Below, one piece after another: positions 8,441 through 17,520 of a stretch of DNA of 64,000 nucleotides. The translations under genes and the position numbers were made by a program. Position 1 is the stretch's first letter; each line of letters opens with the position of its first letter. The DNA comes from Comamonas thiooxydans (lineage in GTDB: Bacteria; Pseudomonadota; Gammaproteobacteria; Burkholderiales; Burkholderiaceae_C): contig NZ_BBVD01000004.1 in NCBI RefSeq assembly GCF_000964545.1, positions 434,001-498,000 on the forward strand. The letters run 5' to 3'. The notes under the pieces were generated by a model, which saw nothing but the letters and a program-made list of their open reading frames with translations, had not been told where the DNA came from and did not search any database.

Positions 8441-9259
8441 ATGCCCTCTGCGCAGAACGCCATCGATTACCAGGCATTTCTGCGCGAGCATCTGGACCAG
8501 CCTTACAGCATCATGCGCTATGAACTGGCGCATGAAACCCTTTGGGTCAAGCGCGCCAACAAAGGCAACCCGGCCCTCAACTACTGGCTGCTGAGCACGC
8601 TGGCCAAGCTGTTCAGGGCCGCCGTGCTGCAGCCCGTGCCCAACCCCGGAGGGACCGAGTCCCTGCAAACCGAGGTGCGCCGCCTGCGCAGTTTCAAGGC
8701 CAAGGGGCTGCGCGTGCCGCAAGTGCTGGCCACGGACGACCAGGCCTTTGTGATGCGCCATCTGGGCCGCCCGGGCGAAGAAGCTCCATCGCTGAGCAAT
8801 GCCATCGAAGAAGCGATTGCCCGGGGCGCGCAGCCCGCGCTGGAGCTCTGGCGAAAAGGCCTGGAGGCCATCCAGCAGGCTCATGCCCGCGGCGAGGTGC
8901 TGAGTCAGGCCGTGGCGCGCAATATGGTGGTCTGCGCCGACGGAGTCATAGGCTTCATTGACTTTGAAGACGACCCTGCAGCCCATTTACCGCAAGCTGT
9001 CTGCATGGCGCGCGATGCGCTCAACTATGCCCAGTCCACAGCGCTGTTTCTGCAGCAGGCTGGTGCGCTGGAGCAGGCCCGGGAGGCCTGGCAGCAGTTT
9101 GTGCAGCAGCTTCCCGCCGAGGCCCGGCAGGTGCTGGAGCGCACCGTCAACAAACTGAGCTGGGTGCGCTTTCTGCCCCGCAGCAAGAGCCTGGGGCGCG
9201 ACACCCTGCGCGTGCTGGCTGCCCATGACTTGCTGACAGCGTCCCCGCTCTCCGCCTGA
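8441..9259 (+). CDS. Protein-kinase-fold protein, LPS-kinase-like
   Basis: About 272 residues from an ATG at 8441 with AAGAG just upstream; a GTG at 8408 in the same frame is an alternative. The protein has a degenerate kinase-like layout: an early lysine region, RHLGRPGEE as hinge, QAHARGEVLSQAVARNMVV in place of a catalytic loop, and GFIDFEDDP like the DFG metal loop. This resembles lipopolysaccharide kinase (Kdo/WaaP, InaA) or related BUD32-like proteins. It follows the FMN protein by about 70 bp and is followed by a strong terminator. The substrate is unknown. Confidence 0.6.
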   Translation: MPSAQNAIDYQAFLREHLDQPYSIMRYELAHETLWVKRANKGNPALNYWLLSTLAKLFRAAVLQPVPNPGGTESLQTEVRRLRSFKAKGLRVPQVLATDDQAFVMRHLGRPGEEAPSLSNAIEEAIARGAQPALELWRKGLEAIQQAHARGEVLSQAVARNMVVCADGVIGFIDFEDDPAAHLPQAVCMARDALNYAQSTALFLQQAGALEQAREAWQQFVQQLPAEARQVLERTVNKLSWVRFLPRSKSLGRDTLRVLAAHDLLTASPLSA

Positions 9260-9322
9260 ATGCAATCAAATCAATAGCTACCAGCACTCTCCCCGATTTG
9301 GACTAAAGCCTGAAACCCATGA

Positions 9323-9354
9323 AAAAAGCCCCGACCATCAGATCGGGGCTTTTT
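9323..9354. terminator. Bidirectional intrinsic terminator
   Basis: Perfect 12-base arms, AAAAAGCCCCGA and TCGGGGCTTTTT, around an 8-base loop, with the A and T tracts built into the stem. It sits between the convergent kinase-fold gene and dctA and can serve both. Confidence 0.9.
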
Positions 9355-9376
9355 GGATTGAGGCCTATGCGCGCGC

Positions 9377-10693
9377 TCAGGCGTGAGCGGACACCGCCTC
9401 GTTTTCTTCCTTGCCTGCCAGAGCAGCATCCAGCTTTTCGTAGTCCAGCGCGTTTTCCCACTTGGAGACCACCACGGTGGCGACGGCGTTACCGATGAAG
9501 TTGGTCAGCGAACGGCATTCGGACATGAAGCGGTCCACACCCAGAATCAGTGCCATGCCGGCCACGGGCACCTCGGGCACCACAGCCAGGGTCGCTGCCA
9601 GGGTGATGAAGCCAGCCCCCGTCACACCCGCCGCGCCCTTGGACGACAGCATGGCAACCAGCAGCAGCGCGATCTGGTGGCCCAGGGTCAGATGCGTGTC
9701 GGTCGCCTGGGCAATGAACAGCGCAGCCAGCGTCATGTAGATATTGGTGCCGTCCAGGTTGAAGGAGTAGCCGGTAGGCACGACCAGACCGACGACGGAC
9801 TTGCTGCAGCCAGCCTTTTCCATCTTGTGCATCAGCGAAGGCAGAGCCGATTCGGAAGACGATGTGCCCAGCACCAGCAGCAGCTCGTCCTTGAGGTACT
9901 TGATCAGCTTGATCACGGAGAAGCCGCAAAAGCGCGCCACGGCACCCAGGATCACCAGCACGAACAGGGCCGAGGTGATGTAGAAGGTCAGCACCAGCTC
10001 TGCCAGGTTGACCAGCGAACCCAGACCGAACTTGCCGATGGTGAAGGCCATGGCGCCAAAGGCACCGATGGGAGCGAACTTCATCACGATGTTGACCAGC
10101 TTGAACACGGGCTTGGTCAGGGCTTCAAAGAAGTTCAGCACGGGCTTGCCGGCCTCGCCGACCATGGCCAGCGACACGCCGAACAGCACGGCCACCAGCA
10201 GCACCTGCAGGATGTTGTCGCCCACAAACGGACTGATCAGCGTCTTGGGGATGATGTCCATCACAAAGCCGGTCAGCGTCATCTCGTGCGACTTGGCCAC
10301 ATAGCCCTTGACGGCGGTCTGGTCCAGATCGGCGGGGTTGATATGCATGCCGGCACCGGGCTGCATGACATTGGCCACGATCAGGCCCACGACCAGCGCC
10401 AGCGTGGAGAAGGTCAGGAAATACGCCATGGCCTTGCCGAACACACGCCCCACGGCGCTCAGGTGCGTCATGCTGGCGATGCCGGTGACGATGGTCAGGA
10501 AGATCACCGGCGCGATGATCATCTTGATGAGCTTGATGAAGGCATCGCCAAAGGGCTTCATGGCCTCGCCGTAGGCGGGCTCGAAATGCCCCAGCAGCAC
10601 GCCCACGATGATGGCGAACACCACCTGGAAGTAGAGCTGACGGTAGAACGGCAAGTGCTCGCGCGGAGCAGATTCTGTGGGCAGAGTGTGCAC
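9377..10693 (-). CDS. dctA: C4-dicarboxylate:cation symporter DctA
   Basis: 438 residues from the GTG at 10693, which has GGAG eight bases upstream and gives the family's normal length; the longer reading frame up to 10819 has no such signal. It is a DAACS-family protein with the conserved segments KMIIAPVIFLTIVTGIA, LGTSSSESALPSLMHKME and GYSFNLDGTNIYMTLAALF, which shape the substrate site. It imports succinate, fumarate and malate with protons or sodium. It is divergent from a DctB-like hybrid kinase gene, the usual sensor for dctA induction. Confidence 0.95.
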   Translation of the reverse strand: MHTLPTESAPREHLPFYRQLYFQVVFAIIVGVLLGHFEPAYGEAMKPFGDAFIKLIKMIIAPVIFLTIVTGIASMTHLSAVGRVFGKAMAYFLTFSTLALVVGLIVANVMQPGAGMHINPADLDQTAVKGYVAKSHEMTLTGFVMDIIPKTLISPFVGDNILQVLLVAVLFGVSLAMVGEAGKPVLNFFEALTKPVFKLVNIVMKFAPIGAFGAMAFTIGKFGLGSLVNLAELVLTFYITSALFVLVILGAVARFCGFSVIKLIKYLKDELLLVLGTSSSESALPSLMHKMEKAGCSKSVVGLVVPTGYSFNLDGTNIYMTLAALFIAQATDTHLTLGHQIALLLVAMLSSKGAAGVTGAGFITLAATLAVVPEVPVAGMALILGVDRFMSECRSLTNFIGNAVATVVVSKWENALDYEKLDAALAGKEENEAVSAHA

Positions 10694-10713
10694 GCTGCAT
10701 CTCCAAAATTGCG

Positions 10714-10734
10714 GGCGCACCACCGTGGTGCGCC
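10714..10734. promoter_or_regulatory. Inverted repeat in the dctA leader
   Basis: Ten-base perfect arms GGCGCACCAC and GTGGTGCGCC flank a single C, 21 bases upstream of the dctA GTG. In RNA it could not fold tightly with a one-base loop, so a protein operator is more natural. The core GCACC-ACCGT-GGTGC also matches the NtrC-type GCACC-N5-GGTGC pattern seen before ureA. Confidence 0.55.
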
Positions 10735-10828
10735 GAATTGCTGCCGTTTGTACTCCCGCGCCCTTTTTGTGCCGATAACCCATTGGTATTAGGTCCGTAC
10801 GCGCTCCCTGGGAGAGCATGCACCAACT

Positions 10829-10842
10829 TAGGGAAATCCCTA
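10829..10842. promoter_or_regulatory. TAGGGA-AA-TCCCTA operator candidate between dctA and its sensor kinase
   Basis: A 14-bp inverted repeat about 136 bp upstream of the dctA start and 67 bp upstream of the kinase start. Symmetric sites of this size are typical for LuxR/FixJ-type response regulators; the nearby regulator at 15382-16020 is a candidate binder. Inference from position and symmetry only. Confidence 0.5.
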
Positions 10843-10908
10843 GGCTTCAGAATCCGCACTGAACCTGCTCCAGAGCCACACTGGGCACCTTGATCACCCA
10901 CTCTCGTC

Positions 10909-13572
10909 ATGCGTCTTGCGCGAAACCTTGCCCGAAACCGACTGTTTCTGACCCTTGTCATCGTGCTCAGCGGCATGCTGCTGAGCATGTGGGTCGCCAG
11001 TCGCGTCGCGCTGCAAACCTCTTTGCACGATGAGAGCGAAAGCGTGCAACGCCAGCTCACGCTCTATGCCCAGGCCATGGTGCAGCGCGTGGACCGCTAC
11101 CGCACCCTGCCCGAGGTGCTGGCGCTCGATGCCGAACTCAAGAACGCGCTCAGCCACCCGCTCAGCGCCACCGAGGTGGACAGGCTCAACCACAAGCTGG
11201 AGCAGGCCAACGGCGCCAGCCGAGCTTCCACGCTGACCCTCATCGACAAAAGCGGCAAGGCCCTGGCCGCCAGCAACTGGCGCGACTCGCACAGCAATGT
11301 GGGCGAGGACTACAGCTTTCGCCCCTATGTGACCCAGGCGCTGAGCCAGGGCAGTGGCCGCTTCTACGGCATCGGCATGACCACGGGACTGCCCGGCTAC
11401 TTTCTCTCCCAGGCCATTCATGATGATGACGGCTCGGTGCTTGGGCTTATCGCCATCAAGATCCTGTTTCAGGAGCTCGAAGGCGAGTGGAGCCAGTCGC
11501 CCGACATCGTCTTTGCCTCGGACGAGCATGGCGTGGTCTTTCTCTCCAACCGCGACGAATGGCGCTACCGCCTGCTGGAGCCGCTGTCCAGCAGCGACCA
11601 GCAGGAGGTACGGGACACCCATCAATACGCGGGCCAGGCCCTGATTCCGCTCGGCTATCGCACCAGCCGGCAGCCTGCGGGCATCGGAATGCTGGCCCAT
11701 TTCAGCCAGCCTCCGCTGGTCGACCCCATGCTCTGGCTGCGCATGGAACTCCCCGAAAGCCAATGGCAGCTACACCTGCTGCACGACATCGTCCACAGCC
11801 AGACGGCCAGCCACTGGGCGGCAGTGGCCGCCGGCGGCCTGTGGCTGGCCGCATCGCTGCTGGTGCTCTACATCCGCCAGCGCCAGCGCCTGGCGGCCCT
11901 GCGCCAGCGCAGTCGCAAGGAGCTGGAGACCGTGCTGCACCAGCATGCGCAGGAGCTGCGCACGGCCCAGGACGGCATTGTCCAGGCCGCCAAGCAGGCC
12001 GACACCGGACTCTCGCGCAGCCTGCAGCATCTGCCGCAAGGCGTGGTGGTGGTGGATCCACAGCTGCGGCTGGTGGCCTGGAACTCGCGCTATGTGGAGC
12101 TGTTCCGCTACCCGCCCGAGCTCATGCATGTGGGCCAGCCCATCGAGGCGCTGATACGCCACAACGCCAGGCGCGGCCTGCTGGGCAAGGGCGATGTGGA
12201 GTCTGCGATCCAACGCCGGCTCCAGCATCTGCGCAGCGGCAGCCCCCATCTGCACGAAAGCGCCAAGGGCGACGGCACGGTGCTGGAGATTCGCGGCAAC
12301 CCCCTGCCCGATGGCGGCTTTGTCACCAGCTATGCCGACATCACCAGCTACAAGAACACGGCGCGCGAGCTGCGCAATCTCGCCGATACGCTGGAAAAGC
12401 GCATTGCCGATCGCACCCGGGACCTGGCCCAGGCCAAACAGGAGGCCGAGCGCGCCAACCGCTACAAGACCCGCTTTGTCGCCTCGGCCGTGCATGACCT
12501 GCTGCAGCCGCTGAATGCGGCGCGCATTTTCACCAGCCTGCTGCCCACCTATCTGCACGATGAGGCCGGCCGCCAACTGGCCCAGCGGGTGGACAAGGCA
12601 CTGGCCTCTCAGGACGCCATCCTCACCAGCCTGCTCGACATCTCGCGCATGGAATCGGGCCAGCTCGAAGTCCGCGTACGTGACTTCGCGCTCAGCTCCT
12701 TGCTGGAAGTAGTGCACAACAATTTTGCGCTGCAGGCCGAAAGCGAGGGCCTGAGCCTTCACTGCATGCCCAGCCGGCTGATCGTGCGCAGCGACGAAGC
12801 CCTGCTGCGCCGCATACTGCAGAACTTTGTCTCCAACGCCATCCGCTACACGCGCAAGGGCCGTATCGTCGTGGGCTGTCGCCGCCAGGGCGACCAGGTG
12901 CGCATCGAGGTGCATGACCAGGGACCGGGCATTCCCCAGAGCCTGCAAAAGGAGATCTTCGAAGAGTTCCGCCGCCTCGACGAAGGCCATGCCGACGACC
13001 GCGGCACCGGCCTGGGCCTGGCCATCGTGGAACGCCTGGGCAGATTGCTGGACCATGAGATCGGCCTGCGCTCCACCCTGGGCAAGGGCAGCGTCTTCTG
13101 GGTCAAGGTTCCATTAGGGCAGGCTGCAGCATTGACGCCGGTATCGCAGCAGCCTTCTCCCAGCGCTCGTGTGGACAGTCCGCTGCAGGGCGGCACCGTC
13201 TGGTATGTGGAGGACGACCCCGCCACCCGCGACGCCACCTGCGCCCTGCTCGAGCGCTGGGGCTGCGATGTGCCGCTGGCCGCCAACGCCCCCGAAGCCC
13301 TGGCCTATGCAGCGCCCGGCAATGCCCCGCAACTGGTGCTGCTCGATGTGCATCTGGGCCAGCTCTACGGCCCCGATATCTATGCCCAGCTCTGCGAGCG
13401 CTGGGGGCAGCAGCCTCCGGTCATCCTGCTGACCGCTGAAGGCGATAGCACCCTGCGCCGCCAGGCTGCTGAACGCGGTTGGGGCTTTCTGGCCAAGCCG
13501 GTCAGGCCGCCGGCGCTGCGGGCGCTGATGAGCCAGACCTTTTTGCGCGGACGAGAAGGCGGCAGCGCCTGA
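10909..13572 (+). CDS. DctB-like hybrid sensor histidine kinase
   Basis: An 887-residue membrane kinase. An N-terminal helix (about 10-30) and a second helix near 302-325 enclose a periplasmic cache-type sensor domain with the DctB-like phrase YSFRPYVTQALSQGSGRFYG. There follow a PAS domain (about 370-480), a HisKA domain with phospho-acceptor His529 in VHDLLQPLNA, an HATPase with N, G1 (DQGPGIP) and G2 boxes, and a C-terminal receiver with Asp813 (LLDVHLG). The kinase half resembles NahK/ErcS-type hybrid kinases. Divergence from dctA points to C4-dicarboxylate sensing. No response regulator is fused with an output domain; the LuxR-type regulator at 15382-16020 is a likely partner. Confidence 0.88.
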   Translation: MRLARNLARNRLFLTLVIVLSGMLLSMWVASRVALQTSLHDESESVQRQLTLYAQAMVQRVDRYRTLPEVLALDAELKNALSHPLSATEVDRLNHKLEQANGASRASTLTLIDKSGKALAASNWRDSHSNVGEDYSFRPYVTQALSQGSGRFYGIGMTTGLPGYFLSQAIHDDDGSVLGLIAIKILFQELEGEWSQSPDIVFASDEHGVVFLSNRDEWRYRLLEPLSSSDQQEVRDTHQYAGQALIPLGYRTSRQPAGIGMLAHFSQPPLVDPMLWLRMELPESQWQLHLLHDIVHSQTASHWAAVAAGGLWLAASLLVLYIRQRQRLAALRQRSRKELETVLHQHAQELRTAQDGIVQAAKQADTGLSRSLQHLPQGVVVVDPQLRLVAWNSRYVELFRYPPELMHVGQPIEALIRHNARRGLLGKGDVESAIQRRLQHLRSGSPHLHESAKGDGTVLEIRGNPLPDGGFVTSYADITSYKNTARELRNLADTLEKRIADRTRDLAQAKQEAERANRYKTRFVASAVHDLLQPLNAARIFTSLLPTYLHDEAGRQLAQRVDKALASQDAILTSLLDISRMESGQLEVRVRDFALSSLLEVVHNNFALQAESEGLSLHCMPSRLIVRSDEALLRRILQNFVSNAIRYTRKGRIVVGCRRQGDQVRIEVHDQGPGIPQSLQKEIFEEFRRLDEGHADDRGTGLGLAIVERLGRLLDHEIGLRSTLGKGSVFWVKVPLGQAAALTPVSQQPSPSARVDSPLQGGTVWYVEDDPATRDATCALLERWGCDVPLAANAPEALAYAAPGNAPQLVLLDVHLGQLYGPDIYAQLCERWGQQPPVILLTAEGDSTLRRQAAERGWGFLAKPVRPPALRALMSQTFLRGREGGSA

Positions 13573-13750
13573 AAGCCAAAGTCACTTCCAGCTGCTGCGC
13601 TTTCAGTGCATTGCGCTATAGCTATGAATTCAGGAGCTAAATCGGTCTGCACGCCATGACTGTACAAGCCGAGTGGCGGATTCTTCGATATGCTGCATCA
13701 GCCTCTGCGGCTTTCAGGCACGCGGGCCGTTCAATCCTGACAGAGATAGC

Positions 13751-14287
13751 ATGCACCATCATCCCGTTGAATCCGCCGTTCCGCCCGGCAGCCGCATCGC
13801 AGATCGACTGGCCGGAGCCAGCTTTCACGACTCCTGGAGCATCGTCTCGGACGCCACAGGCCTGTCTGCACTGGAGCACTTCATTCTTGCCGCGCGCAAA
13901 ACGCCGCGCTGGATTGAAATCTGCATGCGTGCGCGCAATCTGGTCGGCAGCCTGGCGGGGCTCAAGAACCTGGGCACCTTGTCGGCCCTGAAGCCCGGAA
14001 AACCAGCAGCCAGCTACGGCCCGGGCGATAGGGTCGGCATCTTCACGGTGTTCGAGAACACCTTTGATGAAGCCCTGATCGGCGACGACGACAAGCATCT
14101 GAAAGTCGTGCTCAGCATTCACCGCAAGAGCGACATCAGTTCCCCGGACACCATCATCACCGTCACCACCGTCGTGCATGTCAAGAACGCACTAGGCCGC
14201 CTCTACATGCTGCCCGTCAAACCCATGCACAGGCTGATCGCTCCTGCCGTGCTGTCCTCCCTGGGAGGACGAACCCATGCTGCATGA
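13751..14287 (+). CDS. DUF2867-type small protein
   Basis: 178 residues from ATG 13751, which has a purine-rich AGAGATAG just before it. It contains the pattern SFHDSWSIVS, then IFTVFENTFDEALIGDDDKHL and a C-terminal HRLIAPAVLSSL, which fits the DUF2867 family of uncharacterised proteins, sometimes fused to NAD-binding reductases. No catalytic motif can be assigned. It is a stand-alone gene after the hybrid kinase. Confidence 0.65.
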   Translation: MHHHPVESAVPPGSRIADRLAGASFHDSWSIVSDATGLSALEHFILAARKTPRWIEICMRARNLVGSLAGLKNLGTLSALKPGKPAASYGPGDRVGIFTVFENTFDEALIGDDDKHLKVVLSIHRKSDISSPDTIITVTTVVHVKNALGRLYMLPVKPMHRLIAPAVLSSLGGRTHAA

Positions 14288-14399
14288 GGAGACACACCTC
14301 TTCATGCCTGCTCTTGCCTAGACGGTTGCCAAAGACATGCGCGACTACGACAGCCTGGCTCATCGACACAGCAGCAAAGACATGTGCGTGGAAAAGCCC

Positions 14400-14813
14400 A
14401 TGTCACTCATTGCCAATCTGATCGGCTTTGCGCCCGCAGAGGAAGACTTGCACTATGCGCTGGGCTTTTATGCCGGAGGCAGCGGCATTGACGACCGCCT
14501 GGCTGTGCGCTGCCGGATCGATCTCGCCCATTGGCCCGATGTGGTCAGCAGGCTGCGTCTGAAATCCGTGCATGAAGTACCGTGCGACGCCGACTGGCAA
14601 GAGGATTTCCTCTGGCTGATCGATGCGCAAGATGCCCAAGGCCCGCTCCAAGTCCATTGTCATCGCTTCATCAATGCGGCGAGACAGGTTTTTCAGGACC
14701 AGGTCGATCATCGCTGGGAGATCTTTTTCTCCCACGGCAGCGATATCAATGCATGGTGTGCGGTCTGGCGTAGCCAGGAGCATCTGAACTATCTAAGCTT
14801 CGATCAAGGCTGA
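14400..14813 (+). CDS. Hypothetical protein
   Basis: 137 residues from the ATG at 14400, preceded by GGAAAAG; an ATG at 14337 in frame would add 21 residues. It is tryptophan- and aspartate-rich (WQEDFLWLIDAQDAQ) with no recognised motif and no signal peptide. It lies 40 bp ahead of the GFA-family gene in the same direction, so the two may be co-transcribed. Function unknown. Confidence 0.55.
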   Translation: MSLIANLIGFAPAEEDLHYALGFYAGGSGIDDRLAVRCRIDLAHWPDVVSRLRLKSVHEVPCDADWQEDFLWLIDAQDAQGPLQVHCHRFINAARQVFQDQVDHRWEIFFSHGSDINAWCAVWRSQEHLNYLSFDQG

Positions 14814-14853
14814 CATCCCGATGGCAGCCCGTCTCAACACAGGGGGTCGCCAG

Positions 14854-15255
14854 ATGCTGAAATCCTATCGTGCCAGCTGCCATTGCAGCCGGGTTCAGGT
14901 TGAAGTCGGCCTGGACCTGAGCCAGCCCAGCTATCGCTGCAACTGCTCCATCTGCAGGCGAAGCCGGTTCTGGCCCGCCATCGCCAGCCCCGAAAATTTC
15001 CGCCTTATTACGGGCGAGAAGGAACTCACCCTCTATGTGTTTGGCTCGCAAAAGAACCAGCATTTCTTCTGCAGGCGCTGCGGCATCCGCGTCTTTGGCG
15101 TGGGCCACGACACGCCGATAGGCCAGATGTACGGCATCAATATCGGCTGCCTGGAAGATCTGTCGGAAGAGGAGCTTTCGCGAATTCCCGTCACGTATGT
15201 CGATGGCATGCACGATCGCTGGGACGCGACGCCGGAGTTTTTCGCTCACTTGTAG
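14854..15255 (+). CDS. GFA / CENP-V-family zinc protein
   Basis: 133 residues from ATG 14854, which has AGGGGG ten bases upstream; an upstream ATG at 14821 lacks such a site. The cysteine pattern CHCSRV, CNCSICRR and CRRCGIR is that of the GFA (glutathione-dependent formaldehyde-activating, CENP-V) fold, with two zinc sites. Some members bind glutathione or its adducts. The specific substrate cannot be told from sequence. Confidence 0.82.
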   Translation: MLKSYRASCHCSRVQVEVGLDLSQPSYRCNCSICRRSRFWPAIASPENFRLITGEKELTLYVFGSQKNQHFFCRRCGIRVFGVGHDTPIGQMYGINIGCLEDLSEEELSRIPVTYVDGMHDRWDATPEFFAHL

Positions 15256-15381
15256 CCATCGAACTGCGATGACGACTTGCAGCGGCAAGCTGCGCAGAAA
15301 TGAGGTCAGAAAGGCCTCAATCCATGACCAACAAAGCGCAGCAAGCTATCGAAACAGAGAGCTCTTGAGGCACCAGGGCAA

Positions 15382-16020
15382 TCAAACCTCGTGATCGTTT
15401 TCCAGGCTCTTGACCAGCACTGCCGCCTGGGTGCGTGAATAGCATTCGAGCTTCTTGAGAATCGCCGTCACATGGACCTTGACGGTGTTCTCGGCCAGGC
15501 CCAGTTCGTGCGCGATCTGCTTGTTGAGCAATCCGTCGGCAATGCACAGCAGCACGCGAAACTGCTGAGGCGTGAGCTGGGCCAGACGAGCGGCCAGGGC
15601 CGCATCGGCCTCCGAGCGCTCGGCCACCATGGAGGGAAAGCTGATATCCCCGCTCAGCACATCGTCAATGGCGGCACTCATATCGTCTGCCGCCGCAGAC
15701 TTGGAGATAAAGCCTGCCGCCCCGAACTGCTGGGCGCGGCGGATGATGCGAGGGTCGTCATTGGACGAGATGATGATCACCGGCACCTGCGCATATTCGC
15801 CGCGCAGATGCAGCAGGGACGAGAAGCCGCGCGCGCCGGGCATGGCCAGGTCCAGCAGCACCAGCTCGATTTCAGGATTCTCCTGCATCGCTGCGCCCAA
15901 GGTCTGGGCGCTGGCCGCCTCCACAATGCGAAATTGCGGAAAGCGGTCGTGCAGCACCTGGATCAACGCTGCGCGAAACAGCGGGTGATCGTCGGCAACG
16001 AGAAGAGTGGGCTCGGACAT
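15382..16020 (-). CDS. LuxR/FixJ-family response regulator
   Basis: 212 residues from ATG 16020 (MSEPTLLVADDHPLF). The N-terminal receiver has the acidic pair DD at 10-11, the phospho-acceptor Asp57 (VLLDLAMPG) and a switch Ser region (VIIISSNDD). The C-terminus is a LuxR-type HTH (LTPQQFRVLLCIADG, LAENTVKVHVTAILKKL). No kinase gene touches it; the nearest is the DctB-like hybrid kinase about 2 kb away, and FixJ-type DctR partners of DctS kinases are known in other proteobacteria. It is convergent with the GFA gene. Confidence 0.88.
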   Translation of the reverse strand: MSEPTLLVADDHPLFRAALIQVLHDRFPQFRIVEAASAQTLGAAMQENPEIELVLLDLAMPGARGFSSLLHLRGEYAQVPVIIISSNDDPRIIRRAQQFGAAGFISKSAAADDMSAAIDDVLSGDISFPSMVAERSEADAALAARLAQLTPQQFRVLLCIADGLLNKQIAHELGLAENTVKVHVTAILKKLECYSRTQAAVLVKSLENDHEV

Positions 16021-16127
16021 GGCCCGCAGTCTGCCACGGCTGGCACGGCGCTGCATCTGCAAAAACGCATATCCCGCAGCGCCCGTGCCTGTCCGTCACC
16101 CAGGCTGCGACCCACTGAGTCCGGCTC

Positions 16128-17102
16128 TCAATCGAGCTTGATGTTGTTGGCCGTGATCACACGCCCCCATTTGCTGCGCTCGTTGCTGACGAATTTCTCC
16201 ATCTGCTCGGAGCTGCCGGGCATGGGCTCGACCCCCATGGCTGCCAGACGGGCCTTGGTGCGCGTGTCGGCCAACGCAAACTGCAGCGACTGGCTGAACT
16301 TCTTGACCACCTCGGCCGAGCTGCCCTTGGGCACGACGATGCCCTGCCAGGCATAGCCTTCGAAGCCCTTGAGGCCCTGCTCCTGCAAGGTGGCGACCTT
16401 GGGCAGCACATCGATGCGGGCCGGGCTGGCCACGCCTATGGCCTTGAGCTTTTTCTCGCCGAGGAAGGGAATAATGGTGGCGCTATCGGCCCACATGGCA
16501 GGTATCTGGCCGCCGATCACATCCTGCACTGCGGGCGCAGCACCGCGATAAGGAACATGGGTCATATTGCCCAGACCGGCTTCTTCGCGGAACAGCTCGC
16601 CAACCAGATGATGAGGGCTGCCCAGGCCGGCCGAGCCCCAGCTCACGCCGGTCTTCTGCTGCTTGGCCCAGGCGACAAACTCGGTCAAATTGCTGACCGG
16701 CACATCGTTGTTGACCACCAGCAACATGGGGAAGCGCACCAGCATGCCCACGGGCTTGAAGTCCTTTTCGGCGTTGTAGTTGAGCTTGCGGAACAGAAAC
16801 GGATTGGCAGCCAGCGTGGCGAAGTCGGCCGTGAACATCAGGTTGCCGTAGTCATGCGAGCGCGCGCTGTACTCGGCCGCGATATTGGTTCCCGCACCGG
16901 GCTTGTTGTTGATGACGATGGGGCGCTCCAGATTGCGGCCCATGGCTTCGGCAATCACGCGGGCCACCACGTCGGAGCCCCCGCCTGCGGCGTAGCCTAT
17001 GACCCATTCCAGGGGCTTTTCCTGCGCCATGGCGGCCGGCCCTGCAGCCCATGCCAGCGTCGAGCAGACCAGTGCGGCCAGAAATTTTTTGCGTTGCATC
17101 AT
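16128..17102 (-). CDS. Bug-family tripartite tricarboxylate transporter receptor (Bug 1)
   Basis: 324 residues with a Sec signal peptide ending at AAMAQ, then the Bug/TctC pattern: WVIGYAAGGGSDVVARVIAE, PIVINNKPGAGTNIAAE, HVPYRGAAPAVQDVIGGQIP. These periplasmic proteins bind organic acids or aromatic carboxylates. It is the last gene of a minus-strand set with the FAD monooxygenase and DUF2783 genes, so its ligand may be the substrate of that pathway. No TctA/TctB membrane partners are in the window, which is usual for orphan Bug proteins. Confidence 0.9.
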   Translation of the reverse strand: MMQRKKFLAALVCSTLAWAAGPAAMAQEKPLEWVIGYAAGGGSDVVARVIAEAMGRNLERPIVINNKPGAGTNIAAEYSARSHDYGNLMFTADFATLAANPFLFRKLNYNAEKDFKPVGMLVRFPMLLVVNNDVPVSNLTEFVAWAKQQKTGVSWGSAGLGSPHHLVGELFREEAGLGNMTHVPYRGAAPAVQDVIGGQIPAMWADSATIIPFLGEKKLKAIGVASPARIDVLPKVATLQEQGLKGFEGYAWQGIVVPKGSSAEVVKKFSQSLQFALADTRTKARLAAMGVEPMPGSSEQMEKFVSNERSKWGRVITANNIKLD

Positions 17103-17198
17103 CCTTGTCTCCTTGATTCATGGCCCCTTGAATAGATTTTGGTGACGGGGCCTTTAGGGGATGGCGCAGCTGCCGCCAGGCCGGCGGCTTGCTGCATC

Positions 17199-17465
17199 TC
17201 AAGCGGCAGCGTGTACCGGGGCAACCGGTGTCACGGCACCGCGCTCGGCCGGGTCCGCACCGGCAGGAGCGAATCCTGCGCTGGCGCGGGCCAGTTCGAG
17301 CGCATGCAGCAAGGTCTCTTGATGGCCGATGTGATTGGCCAGCAGCAGCACCAGGCGGGCATTGAGGGCGTGGCTTTGCGCGGTTTCCAGGCCCTGATGC
17401 GTGGCGATCAGGGCTTCATAGAAATCGTCGCAGGCCTGCAGATTCGGGTGAGTGGACAGCAGCAT
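17199..17465 (-). CDS. DUF2783-type small protein
   Basis: 88 residues with the motif DDFYEALIATHQGLETAQS followed by LNARLVLLLANHIGH, which matches the DUF2783 family. Members are commonly encoded next to FAD-dependent aromatic hydroxylases, exactly as here: the gene lies 168 bp downstream of the monooxygenase, with a family A repeat between. The function is unknown; an accessory role for the monooxygenase is an inference from this association. Confidence 0.72.
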   Translation of the reverse strand: MLLSTHPNLQACDDFYEALIATHQGLETAQSHALNARLVLLLANHIGHQETLLHALELARASAGFAPAGADPAERGAVTPVAPVHAAA

Positions 17466-17520
17466 GGCAGTCTCCTAAAAAAGGGGGGAATCCTCAGAGG
17501 GTGTTGAACTCCACCAGGGA

